DNA of 64,000 nt from Welwitschia mirabilis (taxonomy: Eukaryota > Gnetophyta > Gnetopsida > Welwitschiales): NCBI GenBank assembly GCA_051453625.1, contig JBOZIK010000001.1, positions 72,968,685-73,032,684 on the forward strand. The letters are read 5' to 3'. The position numbers and the translations under genes were made by a program. A model generated the notes under the pieces. That model was not told the DNA's origin and searched no databases. It worked only from the letters and a program-made list of their open reading frames with translations. Below, piece by piece: positions 22,634 to 35,860 of this stretch. Position 1 is the stretch's first letter. The number at the start of each line of letters is the position of its first letter.

Positions 22634-24649
22634 GTAAGAGGTGCATTTTTCATAATCTAATATGTTTCCATAGACAAGTTTTATCCACTTGTATATATCT
22701 AGACCATTGCCTCTCAAAGTATTATTGAGTTATTATTTGTATGTATTCATTACTTTAGTGTGCCAAATTCACAAGGATGAGGCACATTTGGGCTCATAAA
22801 GAGTAAAGGGACTAGGGAGATAGATTAAAAGATTTTATTTAATTGGTTATAAGGTAATCTATTTATTACTCTTTTATGTATTCAAAGTTCTAATACAAAA
22901 TAATGATCTTCTTAAGGTCTTTAAAGGCTACAGAAGCATATAGTAGAATGGATTATCAAAAAGAATGCTAATGAGCTCTAAATAAAAGAAATGGAAAAAA
23001 AGGTATTATGAGACAAAAATTTCAAAGGAATAATGCTTAAACATCAAACTCTTTATATACTTACAATCACAATAGAGATAACAAAAATCTAGAAGGTATA
23101 ACTCAACTTCATTCATGACTTTAATAATTTATTTCAATAATGATTTCCTAAAAAAATCATACTTCTTTATATTTATACAAAACATAAACATCAAAACTAT
23201 TTAACATATTACTACAACATTGATTATTCCATCAAAAGAAATGCCGACTTATACAAGTACAAGAACTAAACCAACAAATAGAAAAGCCTGTTTATAGAAA
23301 GAACTACCTTACCAATAACCAATGAATAAATGTTAAACATTAGTATCAAATTAACAAGTCATACATCAAATTAAACAACATCCTTTTTTACCAACATAGC
23401 AAAGGAATTATGTTAATTGACAACAAAAAATTATGGGAGAGGATGCTCATAGGAATCAACAATTGCACTTACATTGAGAATGATGAGAAAGGGAGTGTAA
23501 TGCAAGAAGTTAAAACTTTAGTATCTTCCCTTATATAATAAATCTAGTGCAAGCATTATATCAACCTTAGTATCCTAACTCACATAAAAATAATTGTGAC
23601 ATATCTAAAGTAATCTAAATATTTTGGAAAGAAATAAAACCTTTTACATAGCTAAAATCTTACATAATTTGTAAAACACAATCTGTAATGAGATGTATTA
23701 GTTTATAAACTTAGTATAGGTAGCATGATTCTACCTATAGACAACATGAGTCTAATACCACAAGCACTAATTTTATTCTAACTCATACAAGTTTGAAGAG
23801 ATACTTCTATCAAGGCTAAATCCCTTGTTCTAAGACACACATGCAACTAGTACTTAACTAAAACATTAAGGGTACATAATCAAATTTCTATGAGATTTCT
23901 TAGAGATTGTAAACATTTTTACCTAAAAAATCACACTAATACCCATTCTTATTTTGAAGATAAGTAATCAAACTAGTATAGATGCATGATTATTTCTATC
24001 ATGACATTAAGATATAGATGCATGTTTTAGATAAGATCAGTGATGACAAAGATATTATTCTCTTTCAGACGCTTTAACATATAACTTTAAGTGAGGATGA
24101 ATGGAAGATTAATCTAGATATTAATGATTCAATTCTAGAAGTAAAAGATATTTTTCATAATTTAGCACAAATCCTCAGTTTCCCCATGATGCTTCCAATT
24201 AGGCCGAGAGTTCAAAGCTATAAATAACTAGCTAAAAAACTTAGAGAATGATCCCCAATAATTACTAACTAGTTATTAGTAGAAGGGTCACTAATTAATG
24301 AGTTCAATTTTATTGGTATGATATCAATGTCATTTTGAACATTACTTTTTAAAAGTAAGTTTTATCTTCTTACATGAAGAAAAAATGTATGTTAAGCCAC
24401 ATAAGTTCGTAAAGTATCTGTTATGATATAAAGATGGAAGCTTAGTCATCATCTAAGATTCAAGAAAGTACTATGACTTTTGTTAAATTGTTAATAAATT
24501 TAACAAATAATTCATTATCAACTTCATAAATTACTTTTCATTTTAGGTATTATACGTTCAACATGAAAATGAGACATAAGACACTAAACCCCATAATAGT
24601 CTTCTTGAAAAGGAACATAACCCATGCACTAAGCATAATACGGGAATTA
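21152..24649. other. Upstream flank of the receptor kinase and AT-rich spacer
   Basis: To about 21,600 the base composition still resembles the gene. Beyond that the sequence is AT-rich with simple runs (an A-tract with aaaag units at 22,590-22,635, G-rich 21,797-21,830). No gene, terminal repeat or RNA recognised. Confidence 0.4.
21275..21283 (-). promoter_or_regulatory. Possible TATA box of the receptor kinase
   Basis: The minus strand reads tcatatacagataaaag about 125 bases upstream of the chosen start codon. It is the only TATA-like site close upstream; the transcription start is not shown by the sequence. Confidence 0.2.
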
Positions 24650-25140
24650 CATGATAAAATTTGAAATTATCCACTAAATGGTTAGACAATTTAAGGAGAA
24701 ATGAAATCTCTTTAAGAGGTATACCTTATTATTTGGAGGGGAGGGAAAGAGAAGAAAATGAAAAAGAACCTAACAGATATGAAGTATTAAATATGGTAAT
24801 CAAGCTTAGAACACCCATAATATTCTTTACTCTAAGTGCTACAAATTTATATTACCTAGATGTACATGACATTATGTCTAATGAAAAACCAAAAGATTTA
24901 GCTAAATCTAGAAGATAGCAAATGCAAAATATTATTGATAACCCACACATTATCTTAGAGTACATGTTTAACCATCACTAAAAATTCAAATAATTTATTA
25001 TCATTAAGCAATTTAATGTTGTTGAATACTAGACAAGTTTTGAGTAAAAACATAAATGCTTTTCACATGAAGATGGATTTTATGGATAAAAGAAGTGCAA
25101 GAAATAAAAGAACTTGGCTAGAATGATGATATAGTAATGG
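24650..25140 (+). pseudogene. Helitron replicase N-terminal domain, broken
   Basis: An open stretch (24,661-24,918) ends with 'LRTPIIFFTLSATNLYYLDV', matching the 'LG.PT.F.TLSA.D..WPD+' block of the Helitron_like_N domain. It follows the 'Y..L....+...GTP.Y' part of the same domain. After a stop the frame continues with 'NPHIILEYMFNHH' and then a region aligned with the catalytic HUH site (…PHxHG…), which here reads SHEDG. One of the two metal-binding histidines is therefore replaced by Asp. This domain would nick DNA at the element end; it cannot be active here. Confidence 0.6.
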
Positions 25141-26714
25141 AAAAAACAAAGAAAGTTTTTCGTTCTATTACAAATGTATTGAATAGTAGAATTCATTAGT
25201 GTAAAAACCCAATTATATATGTAAAAACAATATCTTCTTTAATATGTATTTAGTTGTTAATTATGCCTTAGACACTATAATAAATTTTTTATTTCTAAAA
25301 TCCTAGGCTAAACATGAATCTTAGTCCATGTAAACTATGAAATTAGGCTCTAGAACATCTGCATCTAGATCAAGATTACACAACTCTATTAAATAATATT
25401 CAAAGACACACTGTTTATAAGCCAGGAACATATTCAAACAGGTCAAATGGTAAAAGAGTTTGTAGGTACTAATATAATATTACTTTTCTACTCTAAGAAC
25501 ATGTTCATATAATACATACTAATACCTCATTCCTTTAGATATAAGATACCATGATAGTTTTAACTTTGTAATTTGTGATTATATAAAGATGAAAAAATGA
25601 GAAAAATATGAGCTAAGAAGAAATGATGATAGTTTAAATGTTTAAGATATAATGATTCTGCAAACATGAAGAACAGATATAGATTTTCAACCTATCCATG
25701 ATAAATATATTTTTGTACAGTATATTTAAAAATATGCTTTAAATAACAAGAAAAGATAAAGATCATACACTAACATGTTAATGAAAATATCATATGATAA
25801 AGATCCTAGGGAGCTAGCCATTTTAGTATTGAAAAAATTGATGGTGGATACTATAACAAATCATGATGTTGGCACTATGACAACATAGAAGATATTATAG
25901 GTATTTCCCTTGATTAAAAGTAGCAGCATATTCATAATGCTTAATGTATCTAGATAGGTCTATAAGAAATTGAAATAAATCTACTATGAAAAATAAAGAT
26001 CATGCATCTAACATAATGATATATCAAAGCAAAAATAGACAATTGAATATTAAAGGGATTTAGCTATGTAAGATATTATTTATACAATTTAAGAAAAATA
26101 GGAGATGATGCATGAAATCCAAGAAAGAAACATGTAATTATTAGAGTTATTTAGAGGTTTCATCTAAGACTCAAAAAGGATGAGGATAGATGAATGACAT
26201 ATTATGGACTTAGTTGGCGCTTCATAGTTCATTAAGGGATATCAAATGTGGCTTGGATAGAATAGATATAGAAGTTAAGGCCAAATGAATATCTATTAGA
26301 CATCTATGTAAGCAATATAATCTATCATATAATTAAGATTTCAAACATGAAAATGTAGAGGAGGATGAACATCAAGTTACGGAATCATCACAATGGGAAA
26401 CTATAAAAATGATTATTTGTTTTTCATAAGACATGTAATAAATAAATTCTTACTTCAAAGAAGTAGATAAAAAGTGCTTAGCTTATATAATTTTAACAAG
26501 TAGCTTAATTTGTTTATAAACTATAGAAGAGAAGAATATGATGCTATCTTTATTGAGAGAAATATGAAAGTTATTAGTGAAGTATGAAAAAAAAAAAACA
26601 AGTTAATGGCATCTCTATGCTTAGTTTAGAACCCAAAAAATGCTTTAACATATTGATTTCACATTTGGTTATGCATAAATTTTAGGAAGAAGATATTATA
26701 GCTCTCGACATGAT

Positions 26715-27665
26715 AATTCAAGGAATGGCAAGGACAAGAAAATGATTTTTCATTTAATATATAAGAATTATATTTTAAAAATTATGTCCACATTCTTATG
26801 ATTCTTGCAAATACTAGAGTTGCTGCATACAATGTTAAGAGAACAATAATACATTCAATATTAAATATTAAGATTGACAACTATGGTCTTACTCTATGAA
26901 GATAGTTTTTAAGGCTTTAAGAGCATTTACAAAACATATACTTAATATTAATAAAAGGCTTAATAATTACTTCTAAATAATCATCATAATATTTTATGTG
27001 GAAGTTTTATCATATTAGTAGGTGATCTTACTTAAATTCATCTACTGAAGGATCATTCACCTTATAGTGATGGTAAGAAAATGAAAGCACTATGGAGATC
27101 ATTTGATAAAGTTATTATATTAAATGTAGTCTACAAACAAATGAGTGATAATCCAAAATAACAATTATTTAGAAATGTATTGATGAACATACAAGATGAA
27201 AATCCTTTAGAGGATGATAATGACTTTCTAATAATAAAGTCTGAACTTCCCTTTAAATTTAATGAAAGAGATGTGCTTTATCTATTTACCATAAATGTTA
27301 TGATTGACTCTCGTAATAGAAATTTTTTTCTTCAAATAAAATCATCCATCAGATGATGTATAGTAATAAGATATAAGATCCATTTGCATATGGCAATGCA
27401 AAGGATAAGTCAGAATTAGATCTTTTTCTATGTCAAGGTGCTAGAGTTGATAATGAACATGTGGCTTGAAGTTGAGTTACTAAATGTTATAAGGAGTGTC
27501 ATGAAAACAATGGTTGATTACCTAGGAAATAATTTACTAGAACATCCATTTAATAACATGGTTATCTCCATTGGAGTTCCTTTGAGTAATGGAAGTTTAA
27601 AAATAGTTTCCATTATTCCCTTATGCAGAGATCATGTAAGACAACTATGTCTCAAAGCTTCTTGA
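26715..27665 (+). pseudogene. Helitron Pif1-type helicase, broken
   Basis: ATP-dependent 5'-3' DNA helicase half of the Helitron protein. In order: a Walker A relic 'IIQGMARTRK' then a stop (26,718-26,750; a working loop has GxGTGKS); 'ILANTRVAAYNVKRTIIHSI' (26,798-26,857), equal to the 'APTGVAAxNIxGxTxHS' motif; Walker B 'FIILVGDL' (27,006-27,030); 'LWRSFDKVIILNVVYKQMSD' (27,090-27,150), equal to the '+RQ' motif. The 27,438-27,665 open stretch has 'MNMWLEVELLNV' and 'SIIPLCRDHV', the C-terminal motifs in which newly opened DNA is held. Several stops and at least one frameshift. Confidence 0.7.
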
Positions 27666-28068
27666 TGCTTAATTATCATGTACAAACTTTCAAGATCCAA
27701 AGATTTAGCTTAAAAATTTAAATAAAAAATATTTTAGTTGATATAAAGCATCAAGTTAGTTTAATTATTTCATGTATTTACTTTTTATATCCCAAAGGTG
27801 TAATTATATCATGAACATTTTGTGCTATACTCCTCCTCATTTTGTAATAGTCATAATATTATCTTTGTTGAAAATTCTTAGTAATTTAATTATGATTCTT
27901 TAGAGGTTAAATTATTATAACTATTGCACTTTTATCTATTTAAACTAAAAAATAGATTTTATGTGGGTTTTACATTACTTATTTTACTTTCATGATGAAC
28001 ATTGTTATTTATTATAATATTAATGCACCTAGTGGCCTTGCAAGGAAATGAATAAGGATTATAGAATT
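27666..28068. other. AT-rich spacer after the Helitron helicase
   Basis: Possibly the Helitron 3' part; no hairpin plus CTRR end could be identified by eye. Confidence 0.3.
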
Positions 28069-28190
28069 CCCACCACTTCCATCACTTCCACCACATCCAC
28101 CATATTACTTCCACCACATCCACCACATTCATCACTTCCACCACCTCCACCATTTCCATCACACCACTTCCATCACTTTCAAGCACTTTC
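28069..28190 (+). repeat. TTCCACCACATCCACCA minisatellite-like tract
   Basis: Imperfect repeats of ccacca and ttcca units: (cttccatcacttccaccac)-type modules for about 120 bases. The open frame across it encodes only Ser/Thr/Pro repeats and is not called a gene. Confidence 0.7.
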
Positions 28191-31100
28191 ACCACTCTTT
28201 TTTACCATGGTACCTCCTCACATCCTACACTTTCTAATATAAATATGACATTCTTCTTCTCATATTTCATATCTTTAAAAAATTCTTTGTTATTAAATCT
28301 TGTAAACTTAATCTTAAACCTTGAAAAATACTTGGAGCCTTAGAGCCTTAAAGTATTTAAAAGTTCTCGAGTATTTTGGATATGGTTTTATGGTTTTTCA
28401 TTTCATTCTTATATGGTTCTTTGTTATCATTTATTTCTTGCGTGGTCCTCATCTATAGCATCTTGAATTGTCTTTACTTTTAAATGATTTCAATCTTTAT
28501 TTAATGCTTATAAGGTAGCTCTTGTATATCATTGAAAGCTTGATTGATTGGTTTCTACTACATACACCTTGTATTAATGCTTTCTTAAGAACTTTCCATT
28601 ACAATCCTTACTGTTGTTGTCTAAGTTTTGTTATGAGTTGTAATGGATTTGACTTCTTTGGCTATCTAACTTGGCTTGATGATTTTTAAATAAGGAAATT
28701 AAAACTAGCTAGGGTAACCAGTTGTTTAGACTTCAGGGAGTGATACTCTTTAAAGGGATTCTCGAGGCCATGAGACCAAACTTTCAGGATGAATAGAAAA
28801 AATTTGACTAATTTATCATTTGTTCCTCCTAGATTGTATGCAACTGGATTATTGTAATCTATTATGGAGTAATAGTAAAAGAAGATAAATTGAAAATGGA
28901 GCCTAAGTCCTATCTTGATTATTTTTTATGTTACTTCTTACACTTAGGAATACTATACCAATTCATACCTTATCATATACCATACTAGGAATTGTAAAGG
29001 TTACAGTTCTCAACCATACTGTTTGTGTTAAATAGGTGATTGTGTTAAGCATAGGAAAGGCTAATTTATCTTACCAAGGAGGGCATTTAAAAATGTTGAT
29101 TTTCAGCTTATGCATGAGTAAATGTTAAAATTTAGTGATCTGTTCATCATTGTAACATGTAAGCTATTACATCTTGTGGTTGACTTTTAACATATGATAT
29201 CAATATAATACTTGGGTTACTTTGGATATAAAGAGGTATTTATTTTTCTTGTATTTAAACATTATATGATTTATGTTTCTTCCTTTCTTGCAAAAGTTAC
29301 TTATGAATGTATCTTTGTATGCACATAGATTCATTTAAGAATAGTTAGCTTAAATATTTTCTAAAAGCATTTTTGAAAGTTTAAGCTTTTAATTATAGAG
29401 GCCTAGGACATTAAAATTTGGTATTAAAGCCTAGGTTGTAATTTTGCTAGGCATAGATGTTGTTAAAACTTTTACAATCAAAAGCTAAAGCTTTGTATTG
29501 GTTCACAGAAGTACATTAGAAAGACACAAAACCTAGACAAATTATGTTTATATGCTTATTTATTTTCTTTTATGTTTTTCTTACTTTCTTTCATAAGAGG
29601 TCATTCATCTCCAAGTCCAAAAGACTTACTTAGTTGTTTATAGTCTTTTCAACCAAAAAGATAATTAAAAAAAGGTCCTTCATACAATTAGGATAGTTAT
29701 AGGGAAAATGGTTTAATGATTGATACCCAAAATGTCATGCAAATGTAAAAAGCAAATAATGTCCATAAATTTAAATTTGATAATTGAGTAAGGAAAATAT
29801 GTAATTTAATCTAAGATAATTCAACTTCTATTAGAAATAGAGTGTTGTTCATTTCTATACTTATGAAGATTTATTAATAATGTAGGCCAATAATTAGTCT
29901 TGTAATTAGTAACAAGACTTAAAGAGCAATAAGTTTTTGAAGTAAGTTAGTATTCATGTACCTTGAAGATTATGGTGATATTAATCAAATATAAAGTTTT
30001 AATAAAGACTTAATTCTATCTATTTAATTTCCAAAGAATCAAGGCCTTCTAATTTAAAAGGATAAACAGCAAAAGGAAGATAAATTCAAGCACATGTTAA
30101 CTAAAGGTTAAGTTTTCCTTATAGATCTCATCAGATGACTCAGAGGGTTAAATAGGTAAGCATAAGTCCATGTGCTAATGTGGCCACCACAAGTCCCTCC
30201 AGAGAGCTAGCACCATCACCAGTCACTTTTGATTATGCCATCCTGGATCTTTTGACTATGAAAATAAAGATAAGTATTAACATGAACTCAACTAACATCA
30301 AATTTAGTGTGTCTAGATGGACGACCTCATGCAGCTTCACTTACCTTTGTACAAAATAGCTCTAAATTCTAATAGCTTCTCATCATCTTCCTTGTGTTCA
30401 ATGCTAGCCAGTCCATGGAGTAACTCTAATTTATCATATAATAGAAATCTAATCTTATATGAGAAAATCCCTTTTTAAGCAACTTCTGAGGGCTTTGTGA
30501 TAGCTTTGCAATATGATCATAAGGCCTTTCATATTTTCAGTGATGCCTATCATCGTAACCCACATTAAAGAAGGTTCTCAGAGATAACTCTATGAATTCT
30601 ATGGATCTGTTATTAGGAGCAGAGAGCTTAAGTATCAAAAGTAGGCTGGTCTTTGAAAGTGGATGAGAATGAAACTAGAGATTTTTTAGACAATGAAAAA
30701 AAGGACAGTTCCTATAGTCGGGTATATTTAAAGCAGGTGTTAGATGAAAGTTAACATTATCACATATGGCATTACTATTTCTATTATCTTGAGAATATCC
30801 TCTCTCCCATGCATTTTGATAATGCTTAATGCAAAGGAAGTTAGGATGTTTCTTGGGTGGAATGTGCATATAGTAACAATCACACTGTAAATTTCTTTTG
30901 GAAATGTTGGGCATTAAAGTTAAATGCTCTATGAATGGAATGTCGAATAGTTCATCCATTTAAAAAAAAAGGCATACAGATTCAACAGTTTTATTTGTTT
31001 TTATATGATATGCTTCTTCTTACTAGCTTCTTAATGGTTATTATTACTAATAACAATAAGTGGAAGGGCCTCAATGTGCTTTGTCTTCAATGTGCTTTGT

Positions 31101-32839
31101 TTACAATTAAAAGTTTACCAAATCCTAAAATTTTACATCAGATTTTAGATTACAATGTGATGGTAAACCTTGCATCTATTTTTGGCCTAATAACTTCAGT
31201 CTCCAATGGCCTAAAAACTATGCCTAACGGCTTATTACTAATGCCATTAATGTTGTCTCATGCCATGCTTTAATAACTAAATACTAATAATATTACTAGA
31301 TTTGATCGATACCAAAACATAATGAATATAATAATAATAATAAATAACATCCTGAGACCTAGCATTATTTGCTAGTTTTTACCTCTCTTAAGAATATCAC
31401 TAATAGTAAATTGCCCTCAGGCACACATTCCAAGGATCCAATACTGATTGGCATTCCTTAAAGTTATTTAAGATACACAGCTGGAGAAGCTTATTTTGAA
31501 AGTTTAAGTAGAAGTTATCATGCCATTGGTCAGATATGAGATTAGAAATTAGTACAACATTTGAATTTCATCATTGTCCTTCTCCTTGAGGTGTTTTGAA
31601 AATACTAGATATGAGAATAGCAGAGTTATAGATTTTGTCTATCCCTGTGTAGTGGCACACCTTCAACGAAGTGGATGCAAAGTGAGAACTCGTTGATGAG
31701 GTAATGACTTTTGGCTATTCCCAAGAATTCTAACATTGAACAATGCAAGACTAAAGAGATGTAGAAAGCACAAAAGATGAATCTCTATTATGCAATAAGA
31801 GTCATGATAAAAGACTAAGGAAAGGTTCCATTTGTCTTAAGATAAGATTACAGCTGCATTATTAATATTTATATTATGTTGTTTGGGTTTGTTTAGTGTG
31901 TACTTGATAATGCTAGACGTTGAATATGAGAAACTTGAAGTAAATTGCTTGAGTCATGGTGGATTCATTATCCATCCAAGGCCTATGTAAAGATCTCTTG
32001 GTCTTTGCCTATGTAATAAGGCCTTTACGAGCTCTGGATCATTAATGATTATTATTTCTGTATAGTTTTTCCTTCTAATACTCTAGAAACCATGACCCAG
32101 CCTCATGGCCAAAGACAACATGGTGAACCATTTCTTACATTTCAAAAAGCCTGACATAAGTGTGCATAGAATTTTTGTTTTATCTAAAAATGACACAGGA
32201 AATTACAACAAATGAAATAATAGGTAATATCCATAAAAATAATGCTCTCTTTTAAAATCATGTATCAGAGAATCGTATGAGTACATAGATGTACTAAATT
32301 CATTTATTACTTATGCTTGTGAAAATGCTAGTTCCTCTAATTTCATAACTTGCCTATGTATAAAATACCAAAATGGAAATGACAAGATGCTTGCTAAAAC
32401 TATAAGGGCTCATTTTATTATTTATTACATTTATTAACTATCCATAACATGCATTGCTCATGGTAAAACAAGACAAGAAAATGTTCATTAACATGTATCT
32501 TTAAAGGAAGTGGAAACTGATGTAAACTACTAATTGATATGGTAAATGACACATTCAAAAATGAAGAAAATAAAAATAACATAAATTAAGAACTAGTTAA
32601 ACAATATTAATATTACAAAAAAAGAAGAAAGAAATGTTATATTTTCAGGAAATTCTTTTAAAGCTAAATAGACAATATATGATGGATGTTAGAAAACATA
32701 TAAAAAGCTTTTTCTACTTCTTTATTATATAATGTATAAGTAAAATATGGTTAAATAATTGCTATTTTTTAGAGCTCTTATGTTTTTAAATGATATGCAT
32801 CAAAATGATAATATGCTTCAAGAGAATGTATATTCTACT
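28191..32839. other. AT-rich sequence between Helitron and CACTA genes
   Basis: No protein family recognised. Two open stretches (30,675-30,959 minus and 30,935-31,273 plus) overlap and show no motifs. The left end of the CACTA element may lie in this interval, but no CACTATACC-type end was found. 30,120-30,260 is locally more GC-rich. Confidence 0.4.
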
Positions 32840-35030
32840 ATGAAAGTGATAAACTTATTAGGAATGAACTATGAAATGATATGTTCATTCCCTAATGATT
32901 GTATCTTATATTAAAAGAACCATGTAAACAAATCCAAGTTTCCTACTTGTGAAACATCATGATGGAAAAGAGAAGAACCACAAGTATCCTAAAAAGTATT
33001 AAGATATTTACTTTGACCCAAAAAACAAAGAGGTTTTATAGGTAATGTTTATTGCATTTAGAATAAAAGTTATATATGCCTTATGAACATGATTGTAACT
33101 ATTAATAACATTATAATAGCATTCTAAGTATTATTGAAAATTTGAAGTGGCATTATAATGCTAAAAGTCATGATGGAAATACAAGACATCCTATTGATTC
33201 CTCTACTTAGAGAAACATTAATAACAAGTGGCTTGGTTTTGTTGCTAATTCAAAAAATATAAGGTTGGATCTTGTAATAGATGGTTTCTAATCTATTTGC
33301 AAGTATGAATAATAACTATATCCATTAATTATTTTTCATTGTGATATATAATTTGCCATCATCATTATGCATGAAGGAAAAATTTTATTTATTAATATTT
33401 TTTGTTCTAGGTCCTAAGAAATCAAGAAATAAATTAATATATATCTTCAACCTTTGATATTTATAAAATAACTGTTATTGAAAACTAGTTTATAAACTTG
33501 TGACTCTCATCTTGATGAGACAGTTAACATGATAGCTATTTTAATTTGGACTATTTATGGTTTTCTAGCATATGAATATCCTACTAGTTGTAAGACTAGT
33601 GGGTGTTATGCTTATCCTATTTGTGAAGAAGACATGTATGTACAGTACCTTCCATGTAGTGAAAAAGTCATTTACATAGGATATAAAAGATTCCTTCCTA
33701 GTGATCATCAATTTCAAAAGTAGAAAAAATAATTTAATGGGAAATTAAACTTTAATAAGACTCTAAAGTATTTTATTGGTATTTAAATTTTGAGAAAGAT
33801 GGAAAATATAACATATGATAAGAACATAATAAAGAAAAGAAAGTTTCTAGGTGCAAAAGATGGTTTGGTGCATGATATATTTCTAGATAAATGAGAAAGA
33901 TGATACTTTATGATCTTCCTTATTGGAAGGTAAGATTAGATGTTCGTATCTTAATTGCACATGATGCTATTAGCTACTTGTACTTACTTTGACTATTTTA
34001 ATACTTTGATATGTCTCTATAGGATATGTACATCAGTTAGAATTTGAACATGATGCACATTAAGAAGAATATATGTGAGAACTTGCTCTCAACTATTTTG
34101 AATATTAGAGACAAGTCAAAGGAAAACTTTAAGAAATGATAATATTTTTGAACATTAAATCTGAGAAAATCCTTATGATAATAAACAAAATAAAATAAAA
34201 GGACCTAGTTACCTCTAGTAAAATATGTTCTCATACAAAATGAGAAGCAAATATCTTATTGCACATCACATGACTTAAAGGTTTCTATTGGCTATAGTTC
34301 AAATTAGAAACATCAAATATGTATGAAAGATGTTGAGTATAAAGTATTTAAGTCACATGATTATCATATTATCATGAAACATTTATTATTAATATTTTTG
34401 AGAAATGGTTTACTTGATGGAAAACCCTTATGTATGGCTATTCATCAGATTTGTTTATTCTTTAATGTTTTATGCTAAAAGGTTATTGATCTAAATGTTT
34501 TGGATTTAGTGTAATAAAAACTTACACATACATTATCTGTATCTGAGCAATATCTTCTACCTTCATTTTCATAACCATGATACTCTCTTAGTTCATCTAA
34601 TGGAAGAGTTGTAATGTTGTGGACCTATTAGATATAGGTGAATGTATTTATTTAAAAGGTAAACTAGGTGTTAAAAAGAAATTGCTGAACTTATATTATT
34701 ATATTAGTTAATAATTAAGTATTAAAGTATTTCTTATTAAATGACTTATAACTCTATTTGAAAAAATTATGCTAGACCTAAAGGATGCATAGTAGAATGA
34801 TACATTATTAATGAGGCTATCTTGTCATGCATGCAGTATGTTCTTGTGTTTCTAGAACTTCATAGGAGAAAGCAATTTCCAAAGTGTTCATACTCTTTAG
34901 TGGATAAGATTAAGTTGGATATTGACAAGAAGCCATTAGAGGAATGAAAACTATATTGACTAAATAATGTAGAGTTTAATTAGTACTACAAGTGGGTCTT
35001 GTTTTCCTATGATGGAATAGAAAAACATAT
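32840..35030 (+). pseudogene. CACTA TNP2 transposase with DUF4218 part, broken
   Basis: TNP2 is the transposase of En/Spm-type elements. Family landmarks in order: 'LGMNYEMICSFPNDCILY' (32,850-32,905); a KVLRYF motif near 32,990; HPIDSS (33,185); 'NIRLDLVIDGF' (33,255-33,290); the longest open part 33,529-33,723 with 'LIWTIYGFLAYEYPTS', a C..Y..C pair and 'KRFLPSDHQF'; 'MHIKKNICENLLSTILNI' (34,050-34,105); 'KSHDYHIIMKHLLL' (34,350); GPIRYR followed by a stop where the family has Trp, then MY (34,622-34,645); and 'ARPKGCIVE' then YIINEAIL (34,772-34,830). Stops fall every few dozen codons, but there are few indels. Confidence 0.88.
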
Positions 35031-35389
35031 TTTGTAAGTATTTTTAAAAAATAATTATTTTTTTAAAAAATAATAATGGATTAAAAAATTTTCATAAATT
35101 ACTTTCATGATTTTATATAAAGATTATAATTAGGCATTTATAAAACAAAAAAGCATGGTAATCAGAAAGAGAAATAAAATTACAAGTGGGCTTGTTAATT
35201 TCATTTCATAATTACAAATGAAGGTAATATACATAATATATGCATTATAAGTTTTCATTACATTCAATATATTATGTTAACATTCCTTTTGTTAACAATT
35301 ACTTGCATGGTTGACTTAGATAAAGAAGGATAATAATAATATAATTATGAAGGATTTTGTTCAAGGACCTTCTTTCTTAGCAAAATAAT

Positions 35390-35725
35390 ATAATTATTAT
35401 CATGTTAAAGTATGGGTATTTATGTTAAAATATAATGAGATACATAAAAAAATTTAAAATAGTGGTGTATGTATTAAATCATTAATAAAGTGTAAAGTTA
35501 GTGCAAAGAATACTAATTACAAGAAAGAAATGGTAGTCTATTATGTTGTTGTGAAATAAATTTTCAAACTAGAATATAGATACTATTCTTGTAAACCTAT
35601 AAAATTTTAAGGAAGAACAAAAGGTAGGTGATAAATCATTCAATCTTGCATCTTAAGCAATTCAAGTCTTTTATCCCAAGAACATCCAGATCCAAAGTGG
35701 TACTCTATACTAGACTCACCTCAAA
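35390..35725 (+). pseudogene. CACTA DUF4216 domain, broken
   Basis: Downstream part of the CACTA transposase region. 'YHVKVWVFMLKYNEIHKKI' then 'NSGVCIKS' and 'KKEMVVYYVVVK' match the 'Y.FHT..R.....QNSGV...A.....YYG.I..I.EL.Y' pattern. 35,645-35,690 gives 'FNLAS' then 'AIQVFYPK', the 'F.LA.QA.QVFY..D' end of the domain. Several stops. Just after it, about 50 bases near 35,735-35,865 are directly repeated (gatatgttgatataaagaa). Confidence 0.7.
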
Positions 35726-35732
35726 GGGTGAT

Positions 35733-35860
35733 AAGATATGTTGATATAAAGAATAGTTTTGTAAATAGGAGAAATCCTTAACTTCTAAATCTAGATAAGA
35801 TATGTTGATATAAAGAATAATTTTGTAAATAGGAGAAATCATTAGCTTCTGAATCTAGAT
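35733..35860 (+). repeat. Tandem duplication of about 60 bases
   Basis: 'ataagatatgttgatataaag' through 'aggagaaatcctta' is followed directly by a second copy from about 35,796 with a few substitutions. Local duplication inside the CACTA element, with no gap between. Confidence 0.8.

Larger units (their letters stand above)
24650..27670 (+). mobile_element. Helitron relic (replicase plus helicase)
   Basis: Helitrons are rolling-circle DNA transposons whose single protein joins an HUH replicase to a Pif1-type helicase. Both halves are seen in order on the plus strand, about 1.5 kb apart, with conserved linker motifs between. At 25,840-25,960 the frame carries a block resembling the '…LPL..SSR.FV.LNV' helicase-proximal region. 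The reading frame is broken repeatedly. Helitron ends (5' TC, 3' CTRR with a hairpin) were not identified, so the limits are those of the protein matches. Confidence 0.65.

Noticed and set aside
25261-25285. CACTATAATAAAT as the CACTA left end
   Set aside because: Only the first seven bases agree with the right end, it lies inside the Helitron coding relic, and no subterminal repeats or integrase flank it.
28048-28242. Ser/Thr/Pro-rich small protein
   Set aside because: Encoded by an imperfect CCACCA/TTCCA repeat; no other evidence of coding.
35733-35860. Assembly duplication
   Set aside because: The two copies are directly adjacent without N, so it is treated as a real local tandem duplication.
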